A stretch of 64,000 nucleotides of DNA. Origin: Flagellimonas pacifica. GTDB lineage: Bacteria > Bacteroidota > Bacteroidia > Flavobacteriales > Flavobacteriaceae. The notes beneath the pieces were generated by a model. That model made no database searches, was not told the DNA's origin, and was given only the letters and a program-made list of their open reading frames with translations. The DNA is taken from the NCBI RefSeq assembly GCF_900215465.1, contig NZ_OBEH01000005.1, positions 62,001 to 126,000 on the forward strand, written 5' to 3'. Position 1 is the stretch's first letter. The number at the start of each line of letters is the position of its first letter. A program made the position numbers and the translations under genes. Shown one piece after another: positions 54,011-62,838 of the stretch.

Positions 54011-55399
54011 TTAACTAGTCATTTCGGTGTAATACTTATAGAAATAAGGGATGGTCTCAATACCTTTTAGGTAGTTCCAAACCCCAAAATGTTCGTTGGG
54101 AGAGTGGATGGCATCACTATCCAGTCCAAAGCCCATTAAAATTGTTTTACTTTCCAAAACCTGTTCAAAAAGGGCAACTATTGGGATGCTTCCTCCTGTG
54201 CGTTCCGGTATGGGAGTTTTTCCGAAGGTGGCTTGGTAAGCCTTTGCCGCAGCTTTGTACCCAACACTATCTGTTTTGGTTACGTAAGGCAATCCACCAT
54301 GGTGCGGGGTTACTTTTATCTTGACGCTTTTTGGAGCTATGGATTCGAAATGCTTTGTGAATAACTCAGTGATTTCCTCAGGATCTTGATCAGGAACTAA
54401 ACGCATAGATATTTTTGCATAAGCTTTACTGGCAATTACGGTTTTTGCACCTTCTCCCGTATATCCTCCCCAAATACCATTAACATCCAAAGTTGGGCGA
54501 ATGGAATACCGTTCAGCAGTAGTGTATCCTTTTTCGCCCTGTACATCGGCAATGTCTAACGCCTTTTTATAGGCATCCAGACTAAAAGGAGCTTTTGCCA
54601 TTTCTGCTCTTTCCTCATCTGATACCTTTTCCACTTTATCATAAAAACCAGGAATGGTGATATGGTTGTTCTCATCATGCAACGAGGCAATCATTTTATT
54701 TAAAACATTGATGGGGTTGGGCACTGCACCTCCATAGATTCCCGAATGAAGGTCACGATTTGGTCCGGTCACTTCTACTTCTACATAACTTAACCCTCTT
54801 AACCCAGTTGTTATGGATGGGACATCATTTGCCATCATACCGGTATCGGAAATCAAAATAATGTCATTGGATAGTTTTTCTTTGTGATCTTCTAGAAAAT
54901 CCGCCAAACTATCACTACCTACCTCTTCTTCGCCTTCAATCATGAATTTGACATTGCAGGGCAACTGGTCATTTTTGATCATGAACTCCACTGCTTTCAC
55001 ATGCATGAACATCTGACCTTTGTCGTCACAGGCCCCACGGGCAAAGATCGCCCCATCCGGATGCAACTCCGTTTTTTTGATAACAGGTTCAAAAGGAGGC
55101 GATTCCCAAAGTTCCATAGGGTCTGGTGGTTGTACATCGTAATGGCCATATACCAGTATAGTGGGAAGATCGGGGTCTATTATTTTATCTCCATAAACTA
55201 CAGGATATCCTTTGGTTTCACAAATTTCGGTGTTTTCACAGCCGGCATCAATAAGTGATTTTTCAACGGCTTTGGCTGTTTCCAAGACATCTTGGGAAAA
55301 AGCAGTATCCGCACTTATGGATGGTATTTTTAGAAGTTCTACCAATTCGGAAAGGAATCGGTCTTTGTGAGTGGCAATGTAGTCTTTTATTTGTTCCAT
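54011..55399 (-). CDS. M20-family dipeptidase/carboxypeptidase
   Basis: A 462-residue zinc peptidase of the M20 family. HYDVQP with His86 and Asp88, Asp125/126 in GACDDKGQ, Glu157-158 in IEGEEEVGS and VPDQDPEEI are visible, with a dimerisation domain inserted at about 200-360 and a C-terminal DAIHSPNEHFG. I chose MEQIKDYIATH at 55399; an upstream Met at 55438 would lengthen it with a hydrophobic stretch (FFVLLVSFLTNY) and cannot be excluded. Acts on short peptides. Confidence 0.92.
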   Translation of the reverse strand: MEQIKDYIATHKDRFLSELVELLKIPSISADTAFSQDVLETAKAVEKSLIDAGCENTEICETKGYPVVYGDKIIDPDLPTILVYGHYDVQPPDPMELWESPPFEPVIKKTELHPDGAIFARGACDDKGQMFMHVKAVEFMIKNDQLPCNVKFMIEGEEEVGSDSLADFLEDHKEKLSNDIILISDTGMMANDVPSITTGLRGLSYVEVEVTGPNRDLHSGIYGGAVPNPINVLNKMIASLHDENNHITIPGFYDKVEKVSDEERAEMAKAPFSLDAYKKALDIADVQGEKGYTTAERYSIRPTLDVNGIWGGYTGEGAKTVIASKAYAKISMRLVPDQDPEEITELFTKHFESIAPKSVKIKVTPHHGGLPYVTKTDSVGYKAAAKAYQATFGKTPIPERTGGSIPIVALFEQVLESKTILMGFGLDSDAIHSPNEHFGVWNYLKGIETIPYFYKYYTEMTS

Positions 55400-55478
55400 G
55401 TAATTAGTTAAAAACGACACTAAAAGTACAAAAAACAAGTTTTTAAATGTAAGGTATTTATGAATCGGAAAATTGATT

Positions 55479-55486
55479 TATATTTG
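55479..55486 (+). promoter_or_regulatory. -7 box of the tRNA-Leu gene
   Basis: TATATTTG matches TAnnTTTG exactly and lies 12 bp before the tRNA. No clear -33 TTG is at the usual spacing. Confidence 0.65.
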
Positions 55487-55497
55487 CACACCTTTTT

Positions 55498-55579
55498 GCG
55501 GGTGTGGTGGAATTGGTAGACACGCTAGACTTAGGATCTAGTGCCGAAAGGTGTGAGAGTTCGAGTCTCTCCGCCCGCA
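55498..55579 (+). tRNA. tRNA-Leu, anticodon UAG
   Basis: An 82-base tRNA ending in the discriminator A; CCA is not encoded. The acceptor stem GCGGGTG (55498-55504) pairs with CGCCCGC (55572-55578), including one G-U pair. The anticodon stem CTAGA/TCTAG encloses the loop CTTAGGA, giving anticodon UAG (55532-55534). A long variable arm (TGCCGAAAGGTGTGAG region) and the T-loop TTCGAGT show it is a leucine-type tRNA. The conjugative element begins to its right, so its 3' end may be the attachment site. Confidence 0.97.
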
Positions 55580-55591
55580 CAACAAGGGAAG

Positions 55592-55618
55592 AGCTGACTT
55601 TTAGGAGTCGGCTTTTTT
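55592..55618 (+). terminator. Terminator after tRNA-Leu
   Basis: AGCTGACT (55592-55599) pairs with AGTCGGCT (55606-55613, one G-U pair), then T to 55618. Confidence 0.8.
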
Positions 55619-55622
55619 ATTT

Positions 55623-55643
55623 TGGTCAAACAATGGTCAAACA
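55623..55643 (+). repeat. Two direct 10-bp repeats at the element border
   Basis: TGGTCAAACA occurs at 55623-55632 and again at 55634-55643 with one base between them. Short tandem repeats beside an attachment site are often arm-type binding sites of tyrosine recombinases; that role is a suggestion. Confidence 0.5.
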
Positions 55644-55697
55644 TTTGCTTATTATCTTAAATCCATTGAAAATGTAGCGAAATAGAGCATCTGGGGC

Positions 55698-55716
55698 ATT
55701 TTTAGTCACTAAAAAT
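55698..55716. repeat. Perfect 19-bp inverted repeat upstream of the HTH gene
   Basis: ATTTTTAGT (55698-55706) and ACTAAAAAT (55708-55716) are perfect complements around a central C. It lies 134 bp before the excisionase-like gene and could be an operator or recombination accessory site. Confidence 0.5.
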
Positions 55717-55849
55717 ATCCTGTGTAGTTCAAAACAATTTTTTGCAAATTCCTATTTACATGTTAAGCTTAGGTTTTGATTTTCCATTTATAGTATTTGA
55801 ATTTCCTTGCAACCAATTTTTCACGATATTTGAAATGTAATTAGTTATT

Positions 55850-56119
55850 ATGGAAGTCGTTTGTTTACAGGAGGAAGCTTTTTATGCGTTATTTGATAAG
55901 GTTATTGAGTATGTAGATGCAAAAAGATTGGATATGCCTGACAAATGGATTGATGGGGAAGAGGCCAAACGAATTCTTAGAATTAAATCTGCAAGTACTC
56001 TTCAGAAACTAAGGGATGAAGGAAAAATTAGATTTACTCAACCACAGAAAAAAATTGTTTTATATGACAGGGATTCAATTGATGAATTTCTTGAAAAAAA
56101 CGCCCATGAAACTTTTTAA
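55850..56119 (+). CDS. Excisionase-like helix-turn-helix protein
   Basis: An 89-residue protein with an HTH_17/MerR-like DNA-binding domain (about 32-85): DKWIDGEEAKRILRIKSASTLQKLRDEGKIRF, then a wing QPQKKIVLYDRDSIDEFLEKN. Proteins of this form are common in Bacteroidota mobile elements as recombination directionality factors or regulators. It stands 270 bp right of the tRNA. Confidence 0.82.
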   Translation: MEVVCLQEEAFYALFDKVIEYVDAKRLDMPDKWIDGEEAKRILRIKSASTLQKLRDEGKIRFTQPQKKIVLYDRDSIDEFLEKNAHETF

Positions 56120-56122
56120 TTT

Positions 56123-56401
56123 ATGGATGATTCAGATAAAGTTAGTGTAGATTTTAAGAAAGGATTTAACTTGGGTTATGAACTAGCTAAAGAGTTAGAT
56201 TTAAAAGTACCTATGTTCAAAAACCAAAATAACCAAAGGGCTTCATCTAATGCCATACAAGCTGGAATGATACAGTATATTGGTGAACTTGATCTAACGC
56301 TAAATAAAAACATTGATAGGTCGGCAAAGCAAAGAAAAATATCTATGGATAAGAAGAATAGGGGCAAAGGCAAAAATACCGGTAAGGGATTAGTGCCATG
56401 A
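56123..56401 (+). CDS. Hypothetical protein of the mobile element
   Basis: A 92-residue protein of unknown family. An acidic N terminus and helical middle are followed by a very basic tail (KQRKISMDKKNRGKGKNTGKG), which suggests nucleic acid binding. It starts 3 bp after the HTH gene stop, so the two are likely one unit. Confidence 0.6.
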   Translation: MDDSDKVSVDFKKGFNLGYELAKELDLKVPMFKNQNNQRASSNAIQAGMIQYIGELDLTLNKNIDRSAKQRKISMDKKNRGKGKNTGKGLVP

Positions 56402-56700
56402 ACCAAAGACTTAACATTTAATAAAGTAATAAGGATTGCGCATTATTTTTAATCCAACTTTTTTAGTGATTATTTCAATTCAACTATTAGCGATTTTTTT
56501 TTGCATTAAACCATTTTTCCTGCGGAAGTTAAAAACCCTACAGTTCCAAGCCTTCCCTTTATCTTGCCATCGCGCAATTTATTTCACATATTGTTGTTTT
56601 TAATTATAGTTGCCCTAATTTGGAAAACCGCTTTAGTAATGTTTCTCAAAAGCAATAGTGATTTTAATATTATTTATTGAAAATTTTGAAACTGTTCACA
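56402..56700. other. Intergenic region before the small lipoprotein gene
   Basis: 299 AT-rich bases without a credible gene. TTAGTGATT and TTAGCGATT occur near 56464 and 56486 as imperfect direct repeats. TAATTTGG near 56616 is a poor -7 candidate. No terminator could be supported. Confidence 0.35.
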
Positions 56701-57189
56701 ATGAAAATCAACCACCTATTCTTTTTAATTATCCCAACGCTGTTATTCCTTTCGTGTAAAAGCGATGATGATTCCGTTCCAAAGTCTAGTAGAGATCAAG
56801 CCTTACTGGGACAATGGGACTATGAAGCTATAGTGTCGGATAGGGCGGTAGATTTGAACGGGGATAATATTTCCAATATTGACTTATTGGGCACTCAGGA
56901 AATTCGCCAATGCGAAAAGGATAATATTACTACATTTACCGATAGCGGACCGTCGAACAAGCCAGAATACAATGTTACCGAAAGCAATTTGGCCTGTGAT
57001 GACAACGGTCCCTTTTCGTTTGTAGAAGAAGATTTTTGGTCCCTAACTAGTAATAACACAGTTATTGGTTTTGAAAACCGATCTCCTTTTAGAATAATCG
57101 AATTATCGAAGAATAAACTGATTGTTGAAACTGACGACGAATTTGAAGGTTTGGAGTACGTGATTACTATAACGTATAAAAAAAGGTAA
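56701..57189 (+). CDS. Lipocalin-like lipoprotein of the mobile element
   Basis: A 162-residue lipoprotein; MKINHLFFLIIPTLLFLSC ends at the acylated Cys19. The mature part (LLGQWDYEAIVSDRAVDLNGD, then strands to EYVITITYKKR) resembles lipocalin-like lipoproteins of Bacteroidota. I chose the ATG at 56701; a TTG upstream at 56677 would add residues before the signal peptide. Function within the element is unknown. Confidence 0.65.
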   Translation: MKINHLFFLIIPTLLFLSCKSDDDSVPKSSRDQALLGQWDYEAIVSDRAVDLNGDNISNIDLLGTQEIRQCEKDNITTFTDSGPSNKPEYNVTESNLACDDNGPFSFVEEDFWSLTSNNTVIGFENRSPFRIIELSKNKLIVETDDEFEGLEYVITITYKKR

Positions 57190-57201
57190 CTAAGCCAAAA
57201 G

Positions 57202-57227
57202 GCATGGGAGCAAATTTGCTCCCATGC
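57202..57227. terminator. Perfect palindrome between convergent genes, likely bidirectional terminator
   Basis: GCATGGGAGCAAA (57202-57214) and TTTGCTCCCATGC (57215-57227) form a 26-bp perfect palindrome between the lipoprotein gene and the convergent TraQ-like gene. Confidence 0.7.
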
Positions 57228-57233
57228 TTATAT

Positions 57234-60200
57234 TCAGACTCTTTGAATCGTTCCCCTTTCTGTTTGGCTCCATTGACCGTTACTATCCTGAACCCTGACC
57301 TCGTACCTTTGGTCTAGGTATCTTAATCTACTTTCCCTAGGTTCTTCTTCCAATTTGAAATACCGATCTACACCGCTGCCCAGTGCATCGTTGTAATTGA
57401 ATAAGTATGTATCAAATTTTCTGTCATGTCTGTTCCAAATCCGTATCTCGACCTGTTGCAGGGAAGCACCATTATAAGCTTCCGAACAACTCACATCCCA
57501 ACACGTATAGATCAAGACCTCATAATCACACCCGTTTAAACCACCACAGTTGATATTGCGTTTTTCACCTTTCACAGATGCGACTGGTTTTTTCAACATG
57601 GTGACTGATTCACTAACGCTCCTCGAAATTCCAGTGGAATTCTCCACCCTGAAATTAATAGTGAAATTTTCATCCGTTTGCGGGTAGAATTGCATGGGGG
57701 TCGAGCCATAATCCAGTGGAATGGTTTCACCTTCCCTATAGATTATACCTTTATAAATAATATAGCCTGCTGTGGCACCCGTAAAATTAAAGGTCATTTC
57801 ATAGGTCACATCCGGCTCATGTCTAGAAGTTGCGTTAGTTACAACGGTCATGGAAAATGGTTGGTCCTCATACTTGTCCTGGGAGGATTGGCTTACATTG
57901 AAGTCAAAGAATTCCTCGTACTTTGCGTAGTTGATATTTATACTGGCATTTTTCTCTACCTCCGAAGAGGACCTTACGGTAAATTGCACACTGTGATTGG
58001 ACTCGGAAAGGCCAGTATAAATTCCTTGGAAGGGATCCACGGGGATACTAAAACTCTCACCTGCAGCATACGTATTCCCGTTATATTCAAAGCTTCCATT
58101 ACTACTTCCCGTAGAGTAATACATGGTATAGGTATCACCTCCAATACCAATTTCGCTAATGTTGAAATTAATGGTTACAGGGTCTCCGGTAAAAGCATTG
58201 GATGCCGTACTATTTGCGGTAAAAGTATAGTCTTTGGCCTCAACATTAATGGATATTGTAACCGTCTTTTCAAGGCCTGTATCGTTTTGAGCATAAAAGG
58301 TCATACTAATCGAACCTGCAGTAGTTCCCTCCAGGCTCCAATTAAAGTTTCCTTTTGGAACATCATAAATGTTTCCTGGACTAACATCGACTCCATTAGT
58401 ATCCTTGATCAGGGCATTACCGTTGATGGAATACCTCATTGTAAAATCGGAAGTACCAACAGTTTCCGTAATATTAAAATTGAGCGAGGTAAGCTCTCCT
58501 ACACTTATATCCGACTTCTGGCTTCCGCCCGTAAAAGAGAAATCCACTTCGTTATAGTTGATCGAGGTGCTGGCCGTATGGGTTACATTTACGCTAGATT
58601 CAACACTTAATGCGATATCGTGTTGTCCGGGTTCGGTTCCAGTGTATACCACATTATTGATATCAGCCGATAAGGGGAATTTTTCACCAGGGCCATATTC
58701 CACACCATTGGTCCGAATGGAACCATTCCTTCCCGATGAATAAAATGCCTCATAACCATCGTTCGTCCCATCAGGGATTTCATCAATATTTATGATAACA
58801 TTTACGGGAATATTGGCGAACTCACTTGTCTTCGAAGGCGTTATGGAAACATTGAAATCATTTTGTTTGGTTTCCAAATCTATCAATACGGGACCTACTT
58901 CTTGACCGTAGTTATCGGTGACGGTGAATGCAATTTGATGGGAACCAACGGTCTCGGGGATATAGAACAATGAAAAGTTGCCCAGATCAACAGGGTAATC
59001 CGTAGAGTTCTGCAATGTATTGCCGTTAATGCCTCGAACCATTCCATTTCCCTCCAAAATCTCATACGCTATATTGTATTCGATATTGTCCGTATTCCCG
59101 TTGGACTTGATATTAAAATTCAACTGAGTAGTCTCGTTTATAAAAACGGAATTACTTTCTGCATTTCCAGAAAATGTGAAAGGAATATTGGCCACCTCTA
59201 TCTCGACACTATCACGTTTTATCTGGCCGTTCGAATCCCTAACGTCAAAATAGATTTTCCGTTTACCCAATTCCGTACTGGTAAAAGTATAGTTGTATGA
59301 GTTTGGTAATATGCCCCGATATTGTCCTGGGTCCATCACACCACCATTCTGATCCCTAACTGTTCCTGCACCTTCGCTTTCAGTGGCGAAAGAATGCGTA
59401 ATTTCATAGGTGACATCAGATTCCTCATCTAGTGTCTTCAAATCCATATTTATGGCCAAATTGGTATCAAGCTCAACTTGGGTAGAGGATGCCGTTGAAT
59501 TTATGGTAAAATCAAGATTGAGTACAATCAATATCAGTTCTTGCGCAATGGTCGCACCATCTGGAGCGGTAGCGCTTACAATTAGCTTGTGTTCACCTAA
59601 GGTGTCGGGAAGATATCCCAGTTCTGTTACTCCTTTTGGAAGCGAATATGGCTCGCCCTGTTCGAATTCGGTATCACCATCATAGAGTTCACCTGTACCA
59701 TCTTCAATCTGATATGTGATTTGAAATGCATTGTTTCCCTCTGCAGTGTTTGTTTCCTTATCCCTCAATAAGGTTACGTTGACCGGGTTCTTGGAGTTAA
59801 CAATAAATTCGTTGACCCCCTTGTTGAGTTGAAAACTGAAACTGGAGAATTCAGTATCGTACAATAGCTCCAGTTCTTTTTGATTGGCATTACTATCCCA
59901 TGCCATAACATTTACCTTATGGAGACCTGTGTCCAAAGCCATATAATTATAGATCCAATTTGGTCTGGAGACCTCCAAGGTGTCGTTTGAACTTATTGTA
60001 TCCCCTTCCATTCCAAGAAAAAACCCATTCCCTTTCGAGATATTATATTTCATAAAATATTTGGTAGTGGTAATTTCTTTTTCGGGTATTAAAGAAAAAG
60101 TAGTCCGTGTGGTTTCAAAAACAAAACCTGCCCTAGCATGTTCTTCGCTAAAACTGAAATCGAAATTATCGAGGATAACATCTTCAAAGTCTTTGGTACA

Positions 60201-60272
60201 TGCTATAATTATGAATGATAACAACATTAAAAACCCGAATAGGATGCTGAAAGGAGTGTAGTTCTTTTTCAT
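57234..60272 (-). CDS. Large TraQ-like (DUF3872-like) repeat lipoprotein
   Basis: A 1012-residue exported lipoprotein, Cys25 in SFIIIAC. I count about eight repeats of roughly 100 residues (for example FTINSTASSTQVE, FTFSGNAESNSVF, FNVSITPSKTSEF, VDFSFTGGSQKSD, YTFTANSTASNAF and FDFNVSQSSQDK), each with a YxIxxGNGxV/I-like core and a GxYTG.. ending. They resemble the single DUF3872 domain of TraQ from Bacteroides conjugative elements, but repeated. A Cys-containing C-terminal module (about 903-1012) ends the protein. It stands last in the tra block, where traQ is expected. Role: perhaps cell-surface contact during mating. Confidence 0.75.
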   Translation of the reverse strand: MKKNYTPFSILFGFLMLLSFIIIACTKDFEDVILDNFDFSFSEEHARAGFVFETTRTTFSLIPEKEITTTKYFMKYNISKGNGFFLGMEGDTISSNDTLEVSRPNWIYNYMALDTGLHKVNVMAWDSNANQKELELLYDTEFSSFSFQLNKGVNEFIVNSKNPVNVTLLRDKETNTAEGNNAFQITYQIEDGTGELYDGDTEFEQGEPYSLPKGVTELGYLPDTLGEHKLIVSATAPDGATIAQELILIVLNLDFTINSTASSTQVELDTNLAINMDLKTLDEESDVTYEITHSFATESEGAGTVRDQNGGVMDPGQYRGILPNSYNYTFTSTELGKRKIYFDVRDSNGQIKRDSVEIEVANIPFTFSGNAESNSVFINETTQLNFNIKSNGNTDNIEYNIAYEILEGNGMVRGINGNTLQNSTDYPVDLGNFSLFYIPETVGSHQIAFTVTDNYGQEVGPVLIDLETKQNDFNVSITPSKTSEFANIPVNVIINIDEIPDGTNDGYEAFYSSGRNGSIRTNGVEYGPGEKFPLSADINNVVYTGTEPGQHDIALSVESSVNVTHTASTSINYNEVDFSFTGGSQKSDISVGELTSLNFNITETVGTSDFTMRYSINGNALIKDTNGVDVSPGNIYDVPKGNFNWSLEGTTAGSISMTFYAQNDTGLEKTVTISINVEAKDYTFTANSTASNAFTGDPVTINFNISEIGIGGDTYTMYYSTGSSNGSFEYNGNTYAAGESFSIPVDPFQGIYTGLSESNHSVQFTVRSSSEVEKNASININYAKYEEFFDFNVSQSSQDKYEDQPFSMTVVTNATSRHEPDVTYEMTFNFTGATAGYIIYKGIIYREGETIPLDYGSTPMQFYPQTDENFTINFRVENSTGISRSVSESVTMLKKPVASVKGEKRNINCGGLNGCDYEVLIYTCWDVSCSEAYNGASLQQVEIRIWNRHDRKFDTYLFNYNDALGSGVDRYFKLEEEPRESRLRYLDQRYEVRVQDSNGQWSQTERGTIQRV

Positions 60273-60284
60273 TTTCGTTCTTTT

Positions 60285-60833
60285 TTAAAAGAGGAAATAC
60301 CGTAACCCTATCCCAGCATAAGGATAAAAATGACCGATATCACTGTTGATATGATAGTATTCATTTGCCTTTATCAGTATTGAAAAATTGTTTCCCAAAA
60401 TTATTTCGCCCTCAACTCCCACATATACACCAAACAAGAACTGACTCTTTGCATCGATGATCGCTCCAGTTTCCAGGGTATTGTTCCCATTATTTATTAC
60501 CTCATAACCGATTACTCCACCACCTCCGATATTGAGGGCATATTTTTTAAAGTTCCGCTGTTCCCAAACCTTTATGAAGTATCCAGGCTGAACGGTAAAA
60601 ATGTTATAGGGTATATCGAAAGTGCCCCTGTCCTCTGCAATTGCTGCAAAAATGCTCAATTGGGCATATGAGTCCCGGTTCAAATGATAGTTATATGTGG
60701 CCATGACGCCAAAGCCATCTTCAACATAACCACCGCTTATCCCAACCGAGGATGCATAATTGCCTCCACTTTGGCCCACGGCCATGAAAGTTTGCATAAC
60801 CATAAAAATTGTAACTCCGATCAATCTCTTCAT
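60285..60833 (-). CDS. traO: Conjugal transfer protein TraO
   Basis: A 182-residue exported protein (signal MKRLIGVTIFMVMQTFMAVGQ) rich in amphipathic strands with a final Phe (GIGLRYFLF), consistent with a small outer-membrane beta-barrel. The ISGGYVEDGFGVMATYNYHL start and its position after traN match TraO of CTnDOT-type elements. It lies 12 bp before the TraQ-like gene. Confidence 0.82.
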   Translation of the reverse strand: MKRLIGVTIFMVMQTFMAVGQSGGNYASSVGISGGYVEDGFGVMATYNYHLNRDSYAQLSIFAAIAEDRGTFDIPYNIFTVQPGYFIKVWEQRNFKKYALNIGGGGVIGYEVINNGNNTLETGAIIDAKSQFLFGVYVGVEGEIILGNNFSILIKANEYYHINSDIGHFYPYAGIGLRYFLF

Positions 60834-60835
60834 AA

Positions 60836-61813
60836 TTAAAATCGCTTGGGATTATTTATAGTTTCATGTCCTACGCGCAAGGTCAAATTGCGATTTCCAG
60901 ACTCTTCGTCCATTTCGAACAACAACTCTTTCTTATCATCAAGGGTGAACTTCTTGAATACGACCACAAAATGATTTTCGGTATTGCCCTTAACTGTTTT
61001 TGGCACCTTATATTCATATAGCAACCCACTGTTTTTCGTTATGGGGATTTTTTGTTTGGTTGTGTTTTTATAGGAACTGGCGATAAAATATTTAAGGAAG
61101 TTTATGTCCAGGTCGAGGCCTTCCTTGTTCTCGATTCTTAGCTGAACATATATTTCATTTTCGTTGTAGTACACCCCTTTGAGCCATAGGAAAACATTAT
61201 CTTTCCTGGCGAAGTAACGAGGTATCTTTGCTTTGTCAAACTGCATATAGTAACACCGTAACCGGTAGTATTCCTCGGGGTCTTTTTCATAAAGATCACG
61301 GGTGGCAATCTGTGCCACGGAATCTCTTGGTGGTTCTCTTAACTCTTTATGTTCTTTCTTGTTCGAAGTTGCCGAAAGGCCATTGATGGATGGTTTATTA
61401 TCGGAACTTTGAACTGTTTGCGGAAAAGTTATTTTTCCACTATCTATATTCGTTATGGCCATCTGTGGTTTGACATACCAGGTCAACTTTTTTGGGCGGT
61501 CCACCAAGCGTAAAATGAAGTCGTACACGTTCCCCGATTGCGTTATTACCGTATGGTTGGTAATATCCATAGTGTTTTTTGCCAAATCGTCATAGTAAAG
61601 CTTTAGTATCCGTCCATTGAATTTGCTTCCATTGGTTTTGGGCAGATCGACAGTGAAACCCATCTCGTTGCCAATAACACTTTCCGCAATATCATCTGGG
61701 AAGATCACAATGGTTTTGAACCTCTTGGAGACTTCGACGGTATCCCTTATCGCTTGGCTACATAGGATATTGGTGATTGAAAGAAAAAGTATGTGTACAA
61801 ATGTTTTCTTCAT
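60836..61813 (-). CDS. traN: Conjugal transfer protein TraN (VirB9-like)
   Basis: A 325-residue exported protein (signal MKKTFVHILFLSITNILCSQ). The N-terminal domain (RFKTIVIFPDDIAESVIGNEMGF) and the C-terminal domain (NKEGLDLDINFLKYFI, KVPKTVKGNTENHFVVVFKKFTLDDKKEL) match Bacteroides TraN, the outer-membrane-associated VirB9 counterpart of the mating channel. Two bases separate it from traO. Confidence 0.9.
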   Translation of the reverse strand: MKKTFVHILFLSITNILCSQAIRDTVEVSKRFKTIVIFPDDIAESVIGNEMGFTVDLPKTNGSKFNGRILKLYYDDLAKNTMDITNHTVITQSGNVYDFILRLVDRPKKLTWYVKPQMAITNIDSGKITFPQTVQSSDNKPSINGLSATSNKKEHKELREPPRDSVAQIATRDLYEKDPEEYYRLRCYYMQFDKAKIPRYFARKDNVFLWLKGVYYNENEIYVQLRIENKEGLDLDINFLKYFIASSYKNTTKQKIPITKNSGLLYEYKVPKTVKGNTENHFVVVFKKFTLDDKKELLFEMDEESGNRNLTLRVGHETINNPKRF

Positions 61814-61819
61814 CTAATT

Positions 61820-62830
61820 TTATTTTGACACTAGGTACACCTTGTGGCCGTTGATCAATAATATTTTATCCCTTTGCTTGTATTTTTTCTTTTTGAAGAA
61901 ATTCCCAAAGGCCCTTATGGCATTTTTTGCAAGAGGTATATCCGTGTTGTTGGACAACTCCCCAGAAATATCGTCTACACCTCCAGTTTGGATATCCGAA
62001 GAGAACTCCATCCATAATTCCCCTGCTCTCTTATTGTGCATTCCGATTCCGCCGTCCTCTTCGTCCCGTGCGGTCAAGTCAATTTTTACATGATCGATAT
62101 TATCGATATCCAGTAGTATTCTGGATTGCTGGATGTTGGCAGTGGCATACACGAAAGTGTTTTTTGGAAACTTTGTCCCTTTCAAAACAACATCTTCCCT
62201 TAATATTAGGGTTACCCGATCGCCGGGCAATACAAATTGATCTCGGTATACCGCAGCGTTTATATTTATTTCCAAAATTGGGACCTTGGAGTTTGAATTG
62301 GTAGAGGCGGGCGCTGAGTAATCCTGACTTTGTGCCCTTCGTTCCTTCCGGGCTTTCAATAGCATATTACGATATTCCAGTTGCTGTTGTGCCTCGGACT
62401 TTTGATCCACGTACTTGGAACGCTCTTTTTTTGGAGATAATACCGTTGCATTGCCGCTATCTTCAGAATCGGAACTATTCCCATCCAACGAAAAGTTGTT
62501 GAGTTCTTCTAAAATCCGTTCCAGGGAATCATTTTCTTTTTTAGCACCGACAATGTTGTTAATGTGTCCTTTGCTTCGCAATCGGTCCAAGGAATCCCTT
62601 TGCGATTTTTTATAGTATACATTTGGTTCCTGTACCTTCAATTCATTTTCCTGATCAGGAAGGAAATTGTTATACCCATCTTCATTCACAGAGGTATTAC
62701 CCCTTGCATTCATGGAACTTATAGTCGTTGCAATAAAGAATATAAGCAGTAGGACGACTATGGGGACCGACAGCGCAAATAATTTATGCCGTCTTACCCA
62801 CAAATTGAATTTTTCAACATTTCCTTTCAT
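61820..62830 (-). CDS. traM: Conjugal transfer protein TraM (VirB10-like)
   Basis: A 336-residue protein with a single N-terminal TM (about 14-34; LFALSVPIVVLLLIFFIATTI), a variable periplasmic linker with many charged residues, and a C-terminal VirB10-like domain (FVLPGDRVTLILREDVVLKGTKFPKNTFVYA to the end). It would bridge inner and outer membranes in the type IV secretion channel. It is 8 bp from traK. Confidence 0.9.
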   Translation of the reverse strand: MKGNVEKFNLWVRRHKLFALSVPIVVLLLIFFIATTISSMNARGNTSVNEDGYNNFLPDQENELKVQEPNVYYKKSQRDSLDRLRSKGHINNIVGAKKENDSLERILEELNNFSLDGNSSDSEDSGNATVLSPKKERSKYVDQKSEAQQQLEYRNMLLKARKERRAQSQDYSAPASTNSNSKVPILEININAAVYRDQFVLPGDRVTLILREDVVLKGTKFPKNTFVYATANIQQSRILLDIDNIDHVKIDLTARDEEDGGIGMHNKRAGELWMEFSSDIQTGGVDDISGELSNNTDIPLAKNAIRAFGNFFKKKKYKQRDKILLINGHKVYLVSK

Positions 62831-62838
62831 ACATATTC

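Noticed and set aside
57678..58610. 310-residue open frame opposite the TraQ-like gene
   Set aside because: No domain, no start signals; its length reflects the codon use of the repeats on the other strand.
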